A stretch of 54,449 nt of DNA from Caldifarciminota bacterium. GTDB taxonomy: Bacteria; Hydrothermota; Hydrothermia; UBA1063; CAJXJZ01. Position 1 is the stretch's first letter. Every line of letters begins with the position of its first letter. This document shows positions 34,163 through 43,399 of the stretch, one piece after another. The notes under the pieces are model-generated. The model saw nothing but the letters and a program-made list of their open reading frames with translations, was not told the origin of the DNA and did no database searches. The stretch spans positions 1 to 54,449 of the forward strand of contig JALSNX010000009.1 in assembly GCA_026986775.1 (NCBI GenBank). Direction: 5' to 3'. The translations under genes and the position numbers were made by a program.

Positions 34163-35128
34163 TCAGTACTTTAAAAGCTTGAACCCTGCCTTATAGAACA
34201 GAGCAATAATCTTATTGAATTCATTTTCAGTATAGGCATACCATTTGTCTCTAAAATGCCTGAAAACAGGTTCATGGGTCATCCTGTAAAGAATATCAAG
34301 TTGCACCAGGTGGAGTCTGTGATAAAAGGGGCTTGCGAGCATTCTGTCAGAAGTTGCATCATAAAAACTCCATATTCTGGCATCAAAAAGATATAAATTG
34401 TCACGTAGTGTTTTAATGTATGAATCAAACTCTCTCTTGTAAAAAGGACTCTGTATAAAAAGATACAGATCATAAACACCAAACACCGCCCACATAAATC
34501 CATTAAGTATGTGTGTGGGAGGATTTTTAATAATCTCCTCAATCCATCTATAGCCTTTTCTGTCCCTGTAGGTGCACCCGCCGCTGTTAATGGGAGACAT
34601 AAGGCTTTCTGCTGCCCGCTCTAAAGCGATAAGATACTTTTTCTCGCCTGTCTCATGATAAGCCCTGACAAGGAGTGAAACACCATTACCCTGTGCAAGA
34701 CCTGAGTACCACGGAGATTTAACCTTGCCCCTGTAATCCCAGTCAAAGTGATGGAACCATACGTAAAGCCCCTTTTCGTTTTTTTCAAGTGTCTTCACCA
34801 TAAAATCAGACACCTTAACAAACTTATGGCAGCTTTCAGTGTTGCCTTCATAACACAGGTTGTAATGACCGAGTCCATACTGCGCTATAGCTATCGGATT
34901 ATACTGCCTGCCTATTTTTCCATGATAATCAAGGAGCGGTATACCGTTTTCGTCTTTTGGCCCTCTGTAAAGAGCTTTATATCTGAACTTCTGATAATAG
35001 GGCCCCAATACATCATACCTTGCACGGGGGTTTGTTTCTGGTTTTCCGTGCCAGAAGTCCAGCTGACTGGTCTTCCGAAGTACATAGGCATCTATAATTC
35101 TTGAAAAATAGTAGAGTCTATCGCTCAC
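34163..35128 (-). CDS. D-glucuronyl C5-epimerase-like protein
   Basis: A 321-residue protein matching the C-terminal catalytic domain of heparan/heparosan glucuronyl C5-epimerases. Key stretches are DYHGKIGRQYNPIAIAQYGL, SPWYSGLAQGNGVSLLVRAY, the Tyr/Glu-bearing YRWIEEIIKNPPTHILNGF and GVYDLYLF. In the animal enzyme this domain inverts C5 of glucuronate in a polymer. Start GTG 35128 overlaps the M42 peptidase stop by 11 nt. No signal peptide is seen, so it may act on a lipid-linked or cytoplasmic glycan. Two glycosyltransferases follow in the same unit, so a uronic-acid-containing polymer is the likely substrate. Confidence 0.8.
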   Translation of the reverse strand: MSDRLYYFSRIIDAYVLRKTSQLDFWHGKPETNPRARYDVLGPYYQKFRYKALYRGPKDENGIPLLDYHGKIGRQYNPIAIAQYGLGHYNLCYEGNTESCHKFVKVSDFMVKTLEKNEKGLYVWFHHFDWDYRGKVKSPWYSGLAQGNGVSLLVRAYHETGEKKYLIALERAAESLMSPINSGGCTYRDRKGYRWIEEIIKNPPTHILNGFMWAVFGVYDLYLFIQSPFYKREFDSYIKTLRDNLYLFDARIWSFYDATSDRMLASPFYHRLHLVQLDILYRMTHEPVFRHFRDKWYAYTENEFNKIIALFYKAGFKLLKY

Positions 35129-36170
35129 GATTTAAATACTCTGGTAGCGCAAGAATCACCTCTTTTGCAAGAGTCAAAGTAGCGGTGAAATCATTTACGT
35201 CAATTAAGGAAGTAGGGGAGTGTATATTCCTTGCCGGCACTGCTATCACAGCAACTTCCATATTCTTCAGGCCATAAGCACCACCATCTGTTCCGCCAAC
35301 CCCCGGCATTTTGTACTGATACGGTATATTGTTTCGCTCCGCAATTTTTTCTATAAACCTTAGTAGCCTGTGAGAAGGTATAACGCTCCTGTCCATGAGA
35401 GTTAGAGCAGGGCCAAATCCAGCCCTTGTAATCATACTCTTTTCCGATACGCCCTCTATATCAGTGGCAAGTGTTCCCTCAAAAATAAGGGCTATATCAC
35501 CTTCATACTGCTCCTTTATTACATGGGCTCCCTTAAGACCCACTTCCTCCTGAGTGGCAAACGCAAATACAATGTCATATGGTAATCCAACATCTTTCAG
35601 TTCTTCCATGAGATACAACAGCACAGCACATCCTGCCCTGTCGTCAAAGGCTTTACCCATAATTTTATTGCCCATTTTTCTTGAATTATAGTGAATAACT
35701 CCTGGAGTACCTGGGCTTATACCTTTTTTCAGGATCTCCTCTTTAGAATTTGCGCCAATATCCACCCAGAGTTTATCTAATTTGAGGGGTTTACTTCTTT
35801 CCTCCTGTGTCAAAACATGTGGTGGAAGGGTAGAAAAAACACCTTCCACAAAAGTCCCATCGGTTTTAAATTTAACTATATGTCCGGGTAAAATCCTATC
35901 ATCATAACCACCAATAGGTACGAGTTGAATAAATCCTCTTTCAGAGATATATTTTACCATGAAACCAACCTCGTCCATATGCGCATCCACTATCACCCTG
36001 TAGTTTCCCTCACCCTTTTTAATTGCAATTAAATTTCCCCTTCTATCAACAGTATAACTGTATCCAAGTGCACTTATTCTGTTGATTATGAGTTCTCTTA
36101 CATCATCTTCAAAACCAGAGGGGCCAAAAGCATCCGAAAGTTCCATCAAAAGCTCAATATACCTATCCAC
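35118..36170 (-). CDS. M42 family metallo-aminopeptidase
   Basis: A cocatalytic metal aminopeptidase (glutamyl aminopeptidase/FrvX/TET type), 350 residues. Metal ligands are visible in VDAHMDEVG (His), AFDDRAGC (Asp), ATQEEVGLKGA (Glu-Glu), EGTLATDIEG (Asp) and the closing His in ARNIHSPTSLI. Start GTG 36170 is preceded by AAGGAGG at good spacing. It is the first gene of a unit whose other members are glycan genes, so any link in function is unclear. TATAAT (36200-36195) lies upstream on the minus strand. Confidence 0.93.
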   Translation of the reverse strand: MDRYIELLMELSDAFGPSGFEDDVRELIINRISALGYSYTVDRRGNLIAIKKGEGNYRVIVDAHMDEVGFMVKYISERGFIQLVPIGGYDDRILPGHIVKFKTDGTFVEGVFSTLPPHVLTQEERSKPLKLDKLWVDIGANSKEEILKKGISPGTPGVIHYNSRKMGNKIMGKAFDDRAGCAVLLYLMEELKDVGLPYDIVFAFATQEEVGLKGAHVIKEQYEGDIALIFEGTLATDIEGVSEKSMITRAGFGPALTLMDRSVIPSHRLLRFIEKIAERNNIPYQYKMPGVGGTDGGAYGLKNMEVAVIAVPARNIHSPTSLIDVNDFTATLTLAKEVILALPEYLNRER

Positions 36171-36251
36171 TTGCTTCCTCCTTTTTGATTTTTAATTATA
36201 CCACAGTTTGAGCGTAAAAAGGAAAGGACGTATATTCCGTGAGAAAAAGAG

Positions 36252-36257
36252 TATAAT
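36252..36257 (+). promoter_or_regulatory. -10 element of the ABC_ATPase gene, predicted leaderless
   Basis: TATAAT at 36252-36257 ends six bases before ATG 36264. No convincing -35 is seen and there is no ribosome site. Confidence 0.5.
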
Positions 36258-36263
36258 TTAGGC

Positions 36264-37961
36264 ATGCACAGACTCAAAAATCTTATAAAAAGCCTGGATG
36301 GAAAGGGTTACAAAGAGTATAAAAAACTTCGTGGTTCTTACAGGTTCGCTGATTTTGTTTTACACATAGACCACGTCCAGGGTGACCCATTTGCTGCACC
36401 TTCAAGGATACGTATAGAAATTGAGAAAAATATAGCAAAGTATCCACCTATATTTTTAAAAACAGAGGCCGGAAAAATTGCAACCGAGGATTTTATTCTA
36501 AGGAAACTCTATAAATACATATCAAAACTCTCCGATAAAGTCGGATCCGGGAAAAGTGGTCTTTTAAGTATTCAGAAACCCTCATCTGTTATTCTAAAAC
36601 AGAGTGCTGTAGTGTTCAGGGAAAAGAGTCTTGAGATAAGGTTTTTCGCTGGCCTTCCTGCATTCGGAAGAAGGATAAACGCAACTGGCGCTGAAAAGAT
36701 ATTCTTTGAGAAAATCCCGCAGATTGTTTATAAGGCGGTAATATTTAATAAATACGACCTTGAAAAACTGAAAGTACACGTTCAACTCAAGGAACACCAG
36801 ACATTTATACGAAAAAAGCTTAAGGAACTTAAACTTGTATGCTTTATTAAAGATGGGGCTATTCTTCCACGAGAAACAGGAATATCAGATAAGCCACTGA
36901 AAGACGCCATTCCTTTTAAATCACCTGATAACCTCAGAATATCCATCCACCTACCCGATGGGACTTATATAACAGGCATGGGAATCAGAGAGGGAGTTAC
37001 ACTTATAACAGGAGGTGGATATCATGGTAAATCAACACTCCTTCGGGCAATCATAGAAGGTATTTATGACCATGTTCCAGATGATGGCAGAGAGTATGTA
37101 ATAACGATAAAGGAAGCACACTATATACGGGCAGAAGATAGAAGAAGGGTGGAGAAAGTAAACATAAAACCATTTATTGACAACCTTCCAAAGGAAATTG
37201 ACACTGCTTTATTTTCAACTGATAATGCATCGGGCTCAACATCTCAAGCTACCAATATTCAGGAAGGCGTTGAATTAGGGGCCAGGCTTCTTTTACTGGA
37301 TGAAGACACATCAGCCACTAACTTCATGACGAGAGATAGAAGGATGCAGGAACTTGTGGAAAAGAAGAAAGAACCTATAACTCCATTTCTTGACAGGGTA
37401 AGAGAACTTTACGAAAAGCATGGAATCTCTACGATTCTGGTTGCGGGTGGAATAGGTGACTACCTTGATGTGGCAGATACAGTAATTCAGATGGACACTT
37501 TTTTACCACAAGATGTTACAGAAAGGGCAAGGGCGATTGTCAAAAACTTCCCATCACACAGAAAAAACGAGACAGCAGGAACACCTTACACATTCACCTC
37601 AAGAATACCTGACCCACAAAGCATCCATCCTGAGAAAGGGAAAAGAGAATTCAAGATAGATGCACCAAGACGTGGTATCGTTGTCATTGGGAGAGAGGAA
37701 ATAGATTTAACCTTACTGGAAGAAATTCTCACGCGTGAACAGACACGTTCAATAGGTTATGCTATTTTATACCTTTTAAGAAATGGCTTCATTGACGGAA
37801 AAACACCTTTTAAGACGCTTGCTAAAATTATTGATGAGATACATCCAGATAGACTTTCACCCTTTTCCTATCCAATGGGTGAATTGTGTGAGGTAAGAGG
37901 AGATGAGGTGATTAAGGCGTTGAACAGATTAAGGACAATCAGGGTTTTTCCAGAACTTTAA
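36264..37961 (+). CDS. ABC_ATPase-family protein of unknown function (PF09818-like)
   Basis: A 565-residue cytoplasmic P-loop protein. It opens with HRLKNLIKSLDGKGYKEYKKLRGSY, characteristic of the conserved predicted ATPase family called ABC_ATPase. The Walker A is TGGGYHGKSTLL (about 248-259), an FSTDNASGSTSQATNI block resembles an ABC signature, and LLLLDEDTSATNFM is the Walker B with D-E. These proteins have ABC-like nucleotide sites but no membrane domain; their role is unknown. It is a single-gene unit, and its last 23 nt overlap the 3' end of the GT4 gene opposite. Confidence 0.88.
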   Translation: MHRLKNLIKSLDGKGYKEYKKLRGSYRFADFVLHIDHVQGDPFAAPSRIRIEIEKNIAKYPPIFLKTEAGKIATEDFILRKLYKYISKLSDKVGSGKSGLLSIQKPSSVILKQSAVVFREKSLEIRFFAGLPAFGRRINATGAEKIFFEKIPQIVYKAVIFNKYDLEKLKVHVQLKEHQTFIRKKLKELKLVCFIKDGAILPRETGISDKPLKDAIPFKSPDNLRISIHLPDGTYITGMGIREGVTLITGGGYHGKSTLLRAIIEGIYDHVPDDGREYVITIKEAHYIRAEDRRRVEKVNIKPFIDNLPKEIDTALFSTDNASGSTSQATNIQEGVELGARLLLLDEDTSATNFMTRDRRMQELVEKKKEPITPFLDRVRELYEKHGISTILVAGGIGDYLDVADTVIQMDTFLPQDVTERARAIVKNFPSHRKNETAGTPYTFTSRIPDPQSIHPEKGKREFKIDAPRRGIVVIGREEIDLTLLEEILTREQTRSIGYAILYLLRNGFIDGKTPFKTLAKIIDEIHPDRLSPFSYPMGELCEVRGDEVIKALNRLRTIRVFPEL

Positions 37962-39102
37962 ATTCTTCAGCTTCCCTCGTTTTCTCTGGTGCAAGGGACA
38001 TGTAAAACTCAAGTGTTCTTTCAGCGATTCTATCCCACGAAAATTCAGACCTCACATACAGAAGTCCTTTTTCAGAAAGCCTTTTCCTGACATCAGGATT
38101 GTTGTAAAGGTAAAGGATTTTATTCTTCAGGTCCAGAGGATTTCTATTCTCAAAAATTAAACCATACTTTCCCCACTTGAGTGTTTCTGAATAGCCAGTA
38201 ATGGAGGAGGCAATTACAGGCACACCACTTGCCATTGCTTCAAGAAGTACTATACCGAAACTCTCTCCCTTAATACTCGGTGCAACCAGGACATCTGCAG
38301 AACGATAAAGGGCTGAAAGCGTAAGAGGCGATACCTTGCCCACAAACGCCACATCAACTTTCAGGTTCTGTGCTGCACCCTCATATTTTTTAAGAAGCGG
38401 ACCATCGCCTGCGATTATCAACCTGATTCTTTCTTTTTCCACGTCTTTTAAGCTTTCCAGTAATACTTTTAGCCCCTTTCTTTTTTCCAGTCTTCCTACA
38501 AAGAGCACATTAAACTTACCATCAGCAAACCTTTCAACCTTTTTACCATAGGGAGTGAACCTTTTAATATCAACTCCATTGGGGATTATGTGCACATTTT
38601 TAAGTTCAAAATGTCTTTGAATGGTTGCTTTTGCAGCCTGCGATACAGCTATGTGCCCGTGCACCATTGAAAGTGCCTTTTGCAATACAGGTTTAAAGAG
38701 CGTATATCCAATAGACTTACCGTGATGTGCATGATAGGTAACAACCTTTATAGCATCGGTATTGAGAACAGCGGAAAAAAGAGGCATGGTAGGCACCACA
38801 GAACCCTGAATATGAACAACATCAAAACCCGTTTTCAAATAATCTCTGAGTCTAAAAAGTGTTTTTGGGGTGTATGTAAATGCAGTAAGAGAGCCATTGG
38901 CGGGAAAGAATGCGGCTTTGCCTATACGAATTATTCTGAAAAGGGGACGCTCCGGTAGAGGAACATACCTGATACCCGAATAAAGGGGTGCAAAAACAAG
39001 AACATCGTGCTCTCTGGCAAGTGACTGTGCAAGGTAGAACGTATGCTCTGAGATACCACCTGTGTAAGGATAGAAATGCTCGGTAACAAAAGCGATTCTC
39101 AT
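37939..39102 (-). CDS. Glycosyltransferase family 4
   Basis: A retaining GT-B enzyme of 387 residues from ATG 39102 (the longer frame to 39156 lacks support). MRIAFVTEHFYPYTGGISEH is the typical PimA/PatA-like N-terminus with the Gly-Gly loop. GRLEKRKGLKVLLESL and the donor site SIKGESFGIVLLEAMASGVP, with the E-x7-E motif, follow. Probably builds a lipid-linked or surface saccharide. TATAAT (39118-39113) sits 10 nt before the ATG without a ribosome site. Confidence 0.9.
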   Translation of the reverse strand: MRIAFVTEHFYPYTGGISEHTFYLAQSLAREHDVLVFAPLYSGIRYVPLPERPLFRIIRIGKAAFFPANGSLTAFTYTPKTLFRLRDYLKTGFDVVHIQGSVVPTMPLFSAVLNTDAIKVVTYHAHHGKSIGYTLFKPVLQKALSMVHGHIAVSQAAKATIQRHFELKNVHIIPNGVDIKRFTPYGKKVERFADGKFNVLFVGRLEKRKGLKVLLESLKDVEKERIRLIIAGDGPLLKKYEGAAQNLKVDVAFVGKVSPLTLSALYRSADVLVAPSIKGESFGIVLLEAMASGVPVIASSITGYSETLKWGKYGLIFENRNPLDLKNKILYLYNNPDVRKRLSEKGLLYVRSEFSWDRIAERTLEFYMSLAPEKTREAEEFKVLEKP

Positions 39103-39112
39103 AGGATTCAAA

Positions 39113-39118
39113 ATTATA
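39113..39118 (-). promoter_or_regulatory. Putative -10 element of the GT4 gene
   Basis: TATAAT on the minus strand (39118-39113), 10 bases before ATG 39102. The -35 is not recognisable. Confidence 0.4.
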
Positions 39119-39182
39119 CAAGATGTCCTGCGAACCCTTAAATAAAAGCAAATCATACTTTTTCACCGAACATTCCCAATAA

Positions 39183-39205
39183 CCCTATTCTTTACCCTAT
39201 TCTTT
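39183..39205 (+). repeat. Tandem direct repeat upstream of the ALDH promoter
   Basis: CCCTATTCTTT occurs at 39183-39193 and again at 39195-39205, a 12-bp period. The second copy runs into the -35 box at 39204. It could be an activator or repressor site, or a chance duplication. Confidence 0.6.
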
Positions 39206-39232
39206 GATCATACGCATTTTACAAGGTAAAAT
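39204..39232 (+). promoter_or_regulatory. Promoter of the paired aldehyde dehydrogenase genes
   Basis: TTGATC (39204-39209), 17-nt spacer, TAAAAT (39227-39232). It gives a leader of about 30 nt with AAAGGAGGT before ATG 39268, so this unit is not leaderless. Confidence 0.65.
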
Positions 39233-39267
39233 AATCCTAAACATTACCCCAAAAGGAGGTAAAATAA

Positions 39268-40845
39268 ATGGCAGATTTATCCAGAGAGGTAATATCTGAG
39301 GTTCTCTCTAAACTCGGACTTGAAGAAGTGAACTCTGGTGTGAGTACTGGACCTGATGGATGGAGTCCCATTGAGGGTCGCGAGGTAATAGAATCCATAT
39401 CTCCAATAGATGGTAAACCTATTGCAAAGGTAACCCTTGCCACACAGGAGGATTATGAGCGGGTTATAAAAGAAGCTCAAAAGGCCTTTGAATACTGGAG
39501 AGAGGTCCCTGCGCCGAAGAGGGGACAGATTATAAGGGAAATTGGTAACAGGCTGCGTAAGTACAAGGATGTTCTTGGAAAATTGGTTACAATAGAGGTT
39601 GGAAAGATCTATCAGGAAGGTAAAGGTGAAGTGCAGGAGATGATAGATATTTCCGATTTTGCTCTCGGTCTTTCAAGACAGTTGTATGGTCTAACCATAC
39701 AGTCCGAAAGGGAACACCACAGATTATACGAGCAGTGGCTTCCTCTTGGACCGATTGGAGTTATTACCTCTTTTAACTTCCCCGTGGCTGTCTATTCATG
39801 GAATGCCTTTATTGCCGCAGTGTGCGGTGATACCATGGTCTGGAAGCCATCAAGTTCTGCGCCTCTCTCTGCTATAGCGGTTCAGAAGATTATTGAAGAG
39901 GTGGTAAAAGAATTTGGTCTGCCAAACGGTATTTTTAACCTGATTATTGGCAAGGGGAGCACAGTAGGGGAGTGGATGATAAATGACAAAAGACTCCCTC
40001 TTATCTCTTTCACGGGCTCAATTCCAATGGGTAAGCGTGTTGCAGAACGTGTGGCAAAAAGGCTTGGCAAAACCATACTTGAACTTGGTGGAAATAATGC
40101 TGCAATTGTAATGGAAGATGCCAATTTTGTCATAGCAAAGAAGGCGATTCTGTTTGGTGCTGTGGGAACAGCGGGACAGAGATGCACCACAACGAGAAGA
40201 CTTCTTTTACATGAAAAGATTTACGATAAATTTCTCTCGGAACTTGTGGAACTTTACAGGCAGGTCAAAGTGGGTAATCCCCTTGAAGAGGGTGTTCTAT
40301 GTGGCCCCCTGATTGACAAAAACGCTGTACAGGTTTACAAAAACGCAATTGAAGAAATCAAAAAACAGGGTGGTAAGATTCTTGTGGGTGGAAATGTCAT
40401 AGAAGAGGAAAATGGATATTATGTGGAGCCCACGATAGTAGAAGCCACACCTGATATGGAAATTGTTAAGAGGGAAACATTTGCCCCAATTCTTTATGCC
40501 ATAAAGATAAAGAACATTGATGAGGCAATCAGAATTCATAACTCAGTTCCTCAGGGTCTATCATCTGCAATTTTCACTAATAATCTTAAGTATGAGGAAA
40601 AGTTCCTTTCAGCAGCAGGTTCTGACTGTGGTATAGCCAATGTTAACACAAGCACTTCTGGAGCAGAGATTGGTGGCGCATTTGGAGGTGAAAAGGAAAC
40701 AGGAGGAGGAAGAGAATCTGGTTCCGATGCATGGAAAGGTTATATGAGAAGGCAGACCGTTACAATCAACTGGGGTGACGACCTGCCACTTGCACAGGGT
40801 ATTAAGTTTGGTCTTGACTTTGGAGAGAATAAAAAGGAGGATTAA
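39268..40845 (+). CDS. Aldehyde dehydrogenase, ALDH7 type (aminoadipate semialdehyde dehydrogenase-like)
   Basis: An NAD(P)-dependent dehydrogenase of 525 residues. The active-site Glu lies in LELGGNNAAIV and the nucleophile in GTAGQRCTTTRRL; GQRCTTxRR is characteristic of ALDH7 (antiquitin), which oxidises alpha-aminoadipate semialdehyde in lysine breakdown. SFTGSIPMGKRVAERV and PLGPIGVITSFNFP support the family. The start is ATG 39268 behind AAAGGAGGT. It lies 2 nt before the stop-to-start junction with an ALDH4-type gene, so the pair probably serves amino-acid catabolism. The substrate is inferred from family membership. Confidence 0.9.
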   Translation: MADLSREVISEVLSKLGLEEVNSGVSTGPDGWSPIEGREVIESISPIDGKPIAKVTLATQEDYERVIKEAQKAFEYWREVPAPKRGQIIREIGNRLRKYKDVLGKLVTIEVGKIYQEGKGEVQEMIDISDFALGLSRQLYGLTIQSEREHHRLYEQWLPLGPIGVITSFNFPVAVYSWNAFIAAVCGDTMVWKPSSSAPLSAIAVQKIIEEVVKEFGLPNGIFNLIIGKGSTVGEWMINDKRLPLISFTGSIPMGKRVAERVAKRLGKTILELGGNNAAIVMEDANFVIAKKAILFGAVGTAGQRCTTTRRLLLHEKIYDKFLSELVELYRQVKVGNPLEEGVLCGPLIDKNAVQVYKNAIEEIKKQGGKILVGGNVIEEENGYYVEPTIVEATPDMEIVKRETFAPILYAIKIKNIDEAIRIHNSVPQGLSSAIFTNNLKYEEKFLSAAGSDCGIANVNTSTSGAEIGGAFGGEKETGGGRESGSDAWKGYMRRQTVTINWGDDLPLAQGIKFGLDFGENKKED

Positions 40846-40847
40846 TA

Positions 40848-42476
40848 ATGGGTAAGGCTTTTGAAGTCCCCTTTCCAAAAAATGAGCCTATTCTCACTTT
40901 TGCACCAGGAACAAAGGAGAGAATAGAGGTTAAAAAAGAAATTGAGAAGATAAGAAATCAGGAGATTGAAATACCTCTCATAATCGGTGGTAAAGAGATT
41001 AAAACCGGCCAGCTGGGTGAGTGTCGTCTTCCCCATGAACACGGCAAGGTTATTGGAAGGTACCACAAAGCCGGTGAAAAAGAGATAGAAATGGCCATTG
41101 AGTCTGCTCTAAAGGCATGGGAAGAATGGCAGGCAATGCCCTGGTATCAGAGAATATCCATATTCATGAAGGCTGCCGAACTTCTATCCAAAAAATACAG
41201 GTATTTTATGGATGCAGTTGTCATGCTCGTTCACTCTAAAAACCCGTTTCAGGCTGAAATTGATATTGCAGAACTCATAGACTTCTGGAGATTCAATGCA
41301 AGATATGCATGGGAGATATACAGAGAACAACCTATTTCACCCACAGGTTTCTGGAATAGACTGGAATATAGACCTCTTGAAGGTTTCATCTTTGCTGTCC
41401 CACCATTTAATTTTATTTCTATTGGCGGGAATTTACCAACTGCTCCTGCCCTCATGGGTAATGTGGCACTCTGGAAGCCTGCCTCAACAGTGGTTTATTC
41501 AAACTACTTTATAATGAAAATCTTGCAGGAAGCAGGATTGCCCGATGGAGTGATTAATTTCATACCCGGAAACTCATCCATGATAGGCAAAAAGGTCTTT
41601 GAAAGCCCCTATTTTGCAGGAGTTCACTTTACAGGCTCAACCAGAACATTCCAGTACATGTGGAAAACAATTGGACAGAACATATCAAAATACAGGACCT
41701 ATCCAAGAATAGTGGGAGAAACCGGTGGAAAGGACTTCGTCTTTGTCCATCCCTCTGCTGATGTTAAAGCAGTGGCAACAGCATTACTGAGAGGTGCATA
41801 CGAATATCAGGGGCAGAAGTGCTCTGCAGCATCAAGGGCTTATATCCCTTCATCCATGTGGAACGAACTCAAAGAGATTATGGTAGAGGAAGTGAAAACA
41901 ATGAAAATGGGTGGTCCTGAGAACTTTACCAACTTTATAACCGCAGTAATAGATAAGCCGTCTTTTGATAAGATATGCAATTACATACAGATAGCAAGAG
42001 ATGATGCGGATACTGAAATAGTTTTCGGTGGTAAATGCGATGACTCTGTGGGATACTTTATTGAACCCACACTGGTTCTCACAAAGAATCCCAAACATAA
42101 ACTTATGCAAGAAGAAATATTTGGCCCTGTGCTCACAGTTTACGTGTATCCTGATGAAAAATATGAAGAAACACTGCACCTCTGTGATGAAACTTCTCCA
42201 TACGGACTTACAGGATCAATCTTTGCTAATGACAGGTACGCTATAGAACTTGCAGAGAAGGTGTTAAGACATGCAGCAGGAAATTTCTACATCAATGACA
42301 AGCCAACTGGTGCTGTGGTGGCTCAGCAGCCATTTGGTGGTTCAAGAGCATCAGGTACAAATGACAAGGCAGGAAGCAAACTCAATCTCTTAAGGTGGAC
42401 AAGTGTTCGTGCTATAAAAGAAACATTCAATCCGCCTGTTGATTACAGGTATCCGTTTCTAAAAGAAGATAAGTAA
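40848..42476 (+). CDS. 1-Pyrroline-5-carboxylate dehydrogenase, ALDH4 type
   Basis: Oxidises glutamate gamma-semialdehyde to glutamate, the last step of proline and arginine breakdown. The 542 residues, N-terminal extension and motifs match mitochondrial-type ALDH4A1: VGETGGKDFVFVHPSADV (catalytic Glu), YEYQGQKCSAASRAYIP (catalytic Cys) and GAVVAQQPFGGSRASGTNDK near the end. It starts 2 nt after the ALDH7 gene. No proline dehydrogenase gene is visible in the window, so that step must be elsewhere. A strong terminator closes the unit. Confidence 0.92.
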   Translation: MGKAFEVPFPKNEPILTFAPGTKERIEVKKEIEKIRNQEIEIPLIIGGKEIKTGQLGECRLPHEHGKVIGRYHKAGEKEIEMAIESALKAWEEWQAMPWYQRISIFMKAAELLSKKYRYFMDAVVMLVHSKNPFQAEIDIAELIDFWRFNARYAWEIYREQPISPTGFWNRLEYRPLEGFIFAVPPFNFISIGGNLPTAPALMGNVALWKPASTVVYSNYFIMKILQEAGLPDGVINFIPGNSSMIGKKVFESPYFAGVHFTGSTRTFQYMWKTIGQNISKYRTYPRIVGETGGKDFVFVHPSADVKAVATALLRGAYEYQGQKCSAASRAYIPSSMWNELKEIMVEEVKTMKMGGPENFTNFITAVIDKPSFDKICNYIQIARDDADTEIVFGGKCDDSVGYFIEPTLVLTKNPKHKLMQEEIFGPVLTVYVYPDEKYEETLHLCDETSPYGLTGSIFANDRYAIELAEKVLRHAAGNFYINDKPTGAVVAQQPFGGSRASGTNDKAGSKLNLLRWTSVRAIKETFNPPVDYRYPFLKEDK

Positions 42477-42488
42477 AACCTGTTTCTG

Positions 42489-42516
42489 AGGGGGCTTAAA
42501 GCCCCCTCTTTGTTTT
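42489..42516 (+). terminator. Rho-independent terminator
   Basis: AGGGGGCT pairs with AGCCCCCT (42489-42507) around a short TAA loop, followed by a T-rich stretch to 42516. It ends the aldehyde dehydrogenase unit. The T-rich tail overlaps the -35 region of the next gene. Confidence 0.85.
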
Positions 42517-42537
42517 TCCTGTTCTTCGCCTTATTAT
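42510..42537 (+). promoter_or_regulatory. Putative promoter of the RmlD-like gene, predicted leaderless
   Basis: TTGTTT (42510-42515), 16-nt spacer, TATTAT (42532-42537), then seven bases to ATG 42545. No ribosome site. Confidence 0.5.
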
Positions 42538-42544
42538 TCATTAC

Positions 42545-43399
42545 ATGAAGGTTTTACTTTTCGGTGCAGGTGGACTTCTGGGTTCATCCCTTTACAGAGA
42601 ACTCTCTGAAAAAGGATTTTCAATACTTGCTCCCACGAGAAAAAACGTTGACTTAAACGACCATGTTCACCTTGAGGATTACTTACGAAATCTGAATTTT
42701 GACCTTCTCGTAAATGCAGCTGCATGTTCTAAAACAGATTACTGTGAGGACCATCGGGATGAATGTTTCAGGGTCAACTGGCTCGCCCCCCTTATCATGC
42801 ATAGGATAGCCAGAAACAAAGGCGCTCTTTTTGTCCATTTTTCCACAGACTACGTATTTGACGGTACCAAAAAAGAGTATTTTGAAGAGGATGCCACATC
42901 ACCCATCTCTGTTTATGGATTCTCCAAGGCATATGCGGAAAAGAGCATTATAGGACAGGGTGGCGACTATTACATTATAAGAACCTCTTTGCTTTACAAG
43001 GAAAATGGCAATAATTTCCTGTCTCTCATCCCGGAAAAAATACTGGATGGAGAGGAAATTCTGTGTACAGATAATATCAAAAGTGCTCCCACCTATGTTC
43101 CATACCTTGCACAGGCAACCTTAAAATTAATAGAACTCAATCTACCTTTTGGAATTTACCATATTTCAGGGGGGTATCCCATGACAGCCTGTGAATTTAT
43201 AGGAATTTACGAAAGAATAATAGGCAAAAAGGCTAAACTTAGAAAAGTAAGAGAAGAAGAAATGAATCGCAGAGCAAAAAGGCCAAAAATGAGTTTTCTC
43301 AATAACTTTAAATTTGTATCCCTTTCGGGTTTTATACCAGAGCACCCTGAGGTCTATATGAGGAGGGTCTATGAAAGAATATCTGGCAAAAAGGATTGA
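42545..43399 (+). CDS. dTDP-4-dehydrorhamnose reductase-like sugar-nucleotide reductase
   Basis: An extended SDR (RmlD superfamily), 284 residues. LLFGAGGLLGSSLY is the NAD(P) loop, VNAAACSKTDYCEDH follows, FVHFSTDYVFDG carries the catalytic Ser/Thr, and YGFSKAYAEK the Tyr-Lys pair. RmlD itself makes dTDP-rhamnose, but no rmlA/B/C genes are nearby, so another nucleotide sugar is possible. It overlaps gmhA by 29 nt, which favours a role in heptose- or LPS-like sugar supply. Confidence 0.85.
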   Translation: MKVLLFGAGGLLGSSLYRELSEKGFSILAPTRKNVDLNDHVHLEDYLRNLNFDLLVNAAACSKTDYCEDHRDECFRVNWLAPLIMHRIARNKGALFVHFSTDYVFDGTKKEYFEEDATSPISVYGFSKAYAEKSIIGQGGDYYIIRTSLLYKENGNNFLSLIPEKILDGEEILCTDNIKSAPTYVPYLAQATLKLIELNLPFGIYHISGGYPMTACEFIGIYERIIGKKAKLRKVREEEMNRRAKRPKMSFLNNFKFVSLSGFIPEHPEVYMRRVYERISGKKD

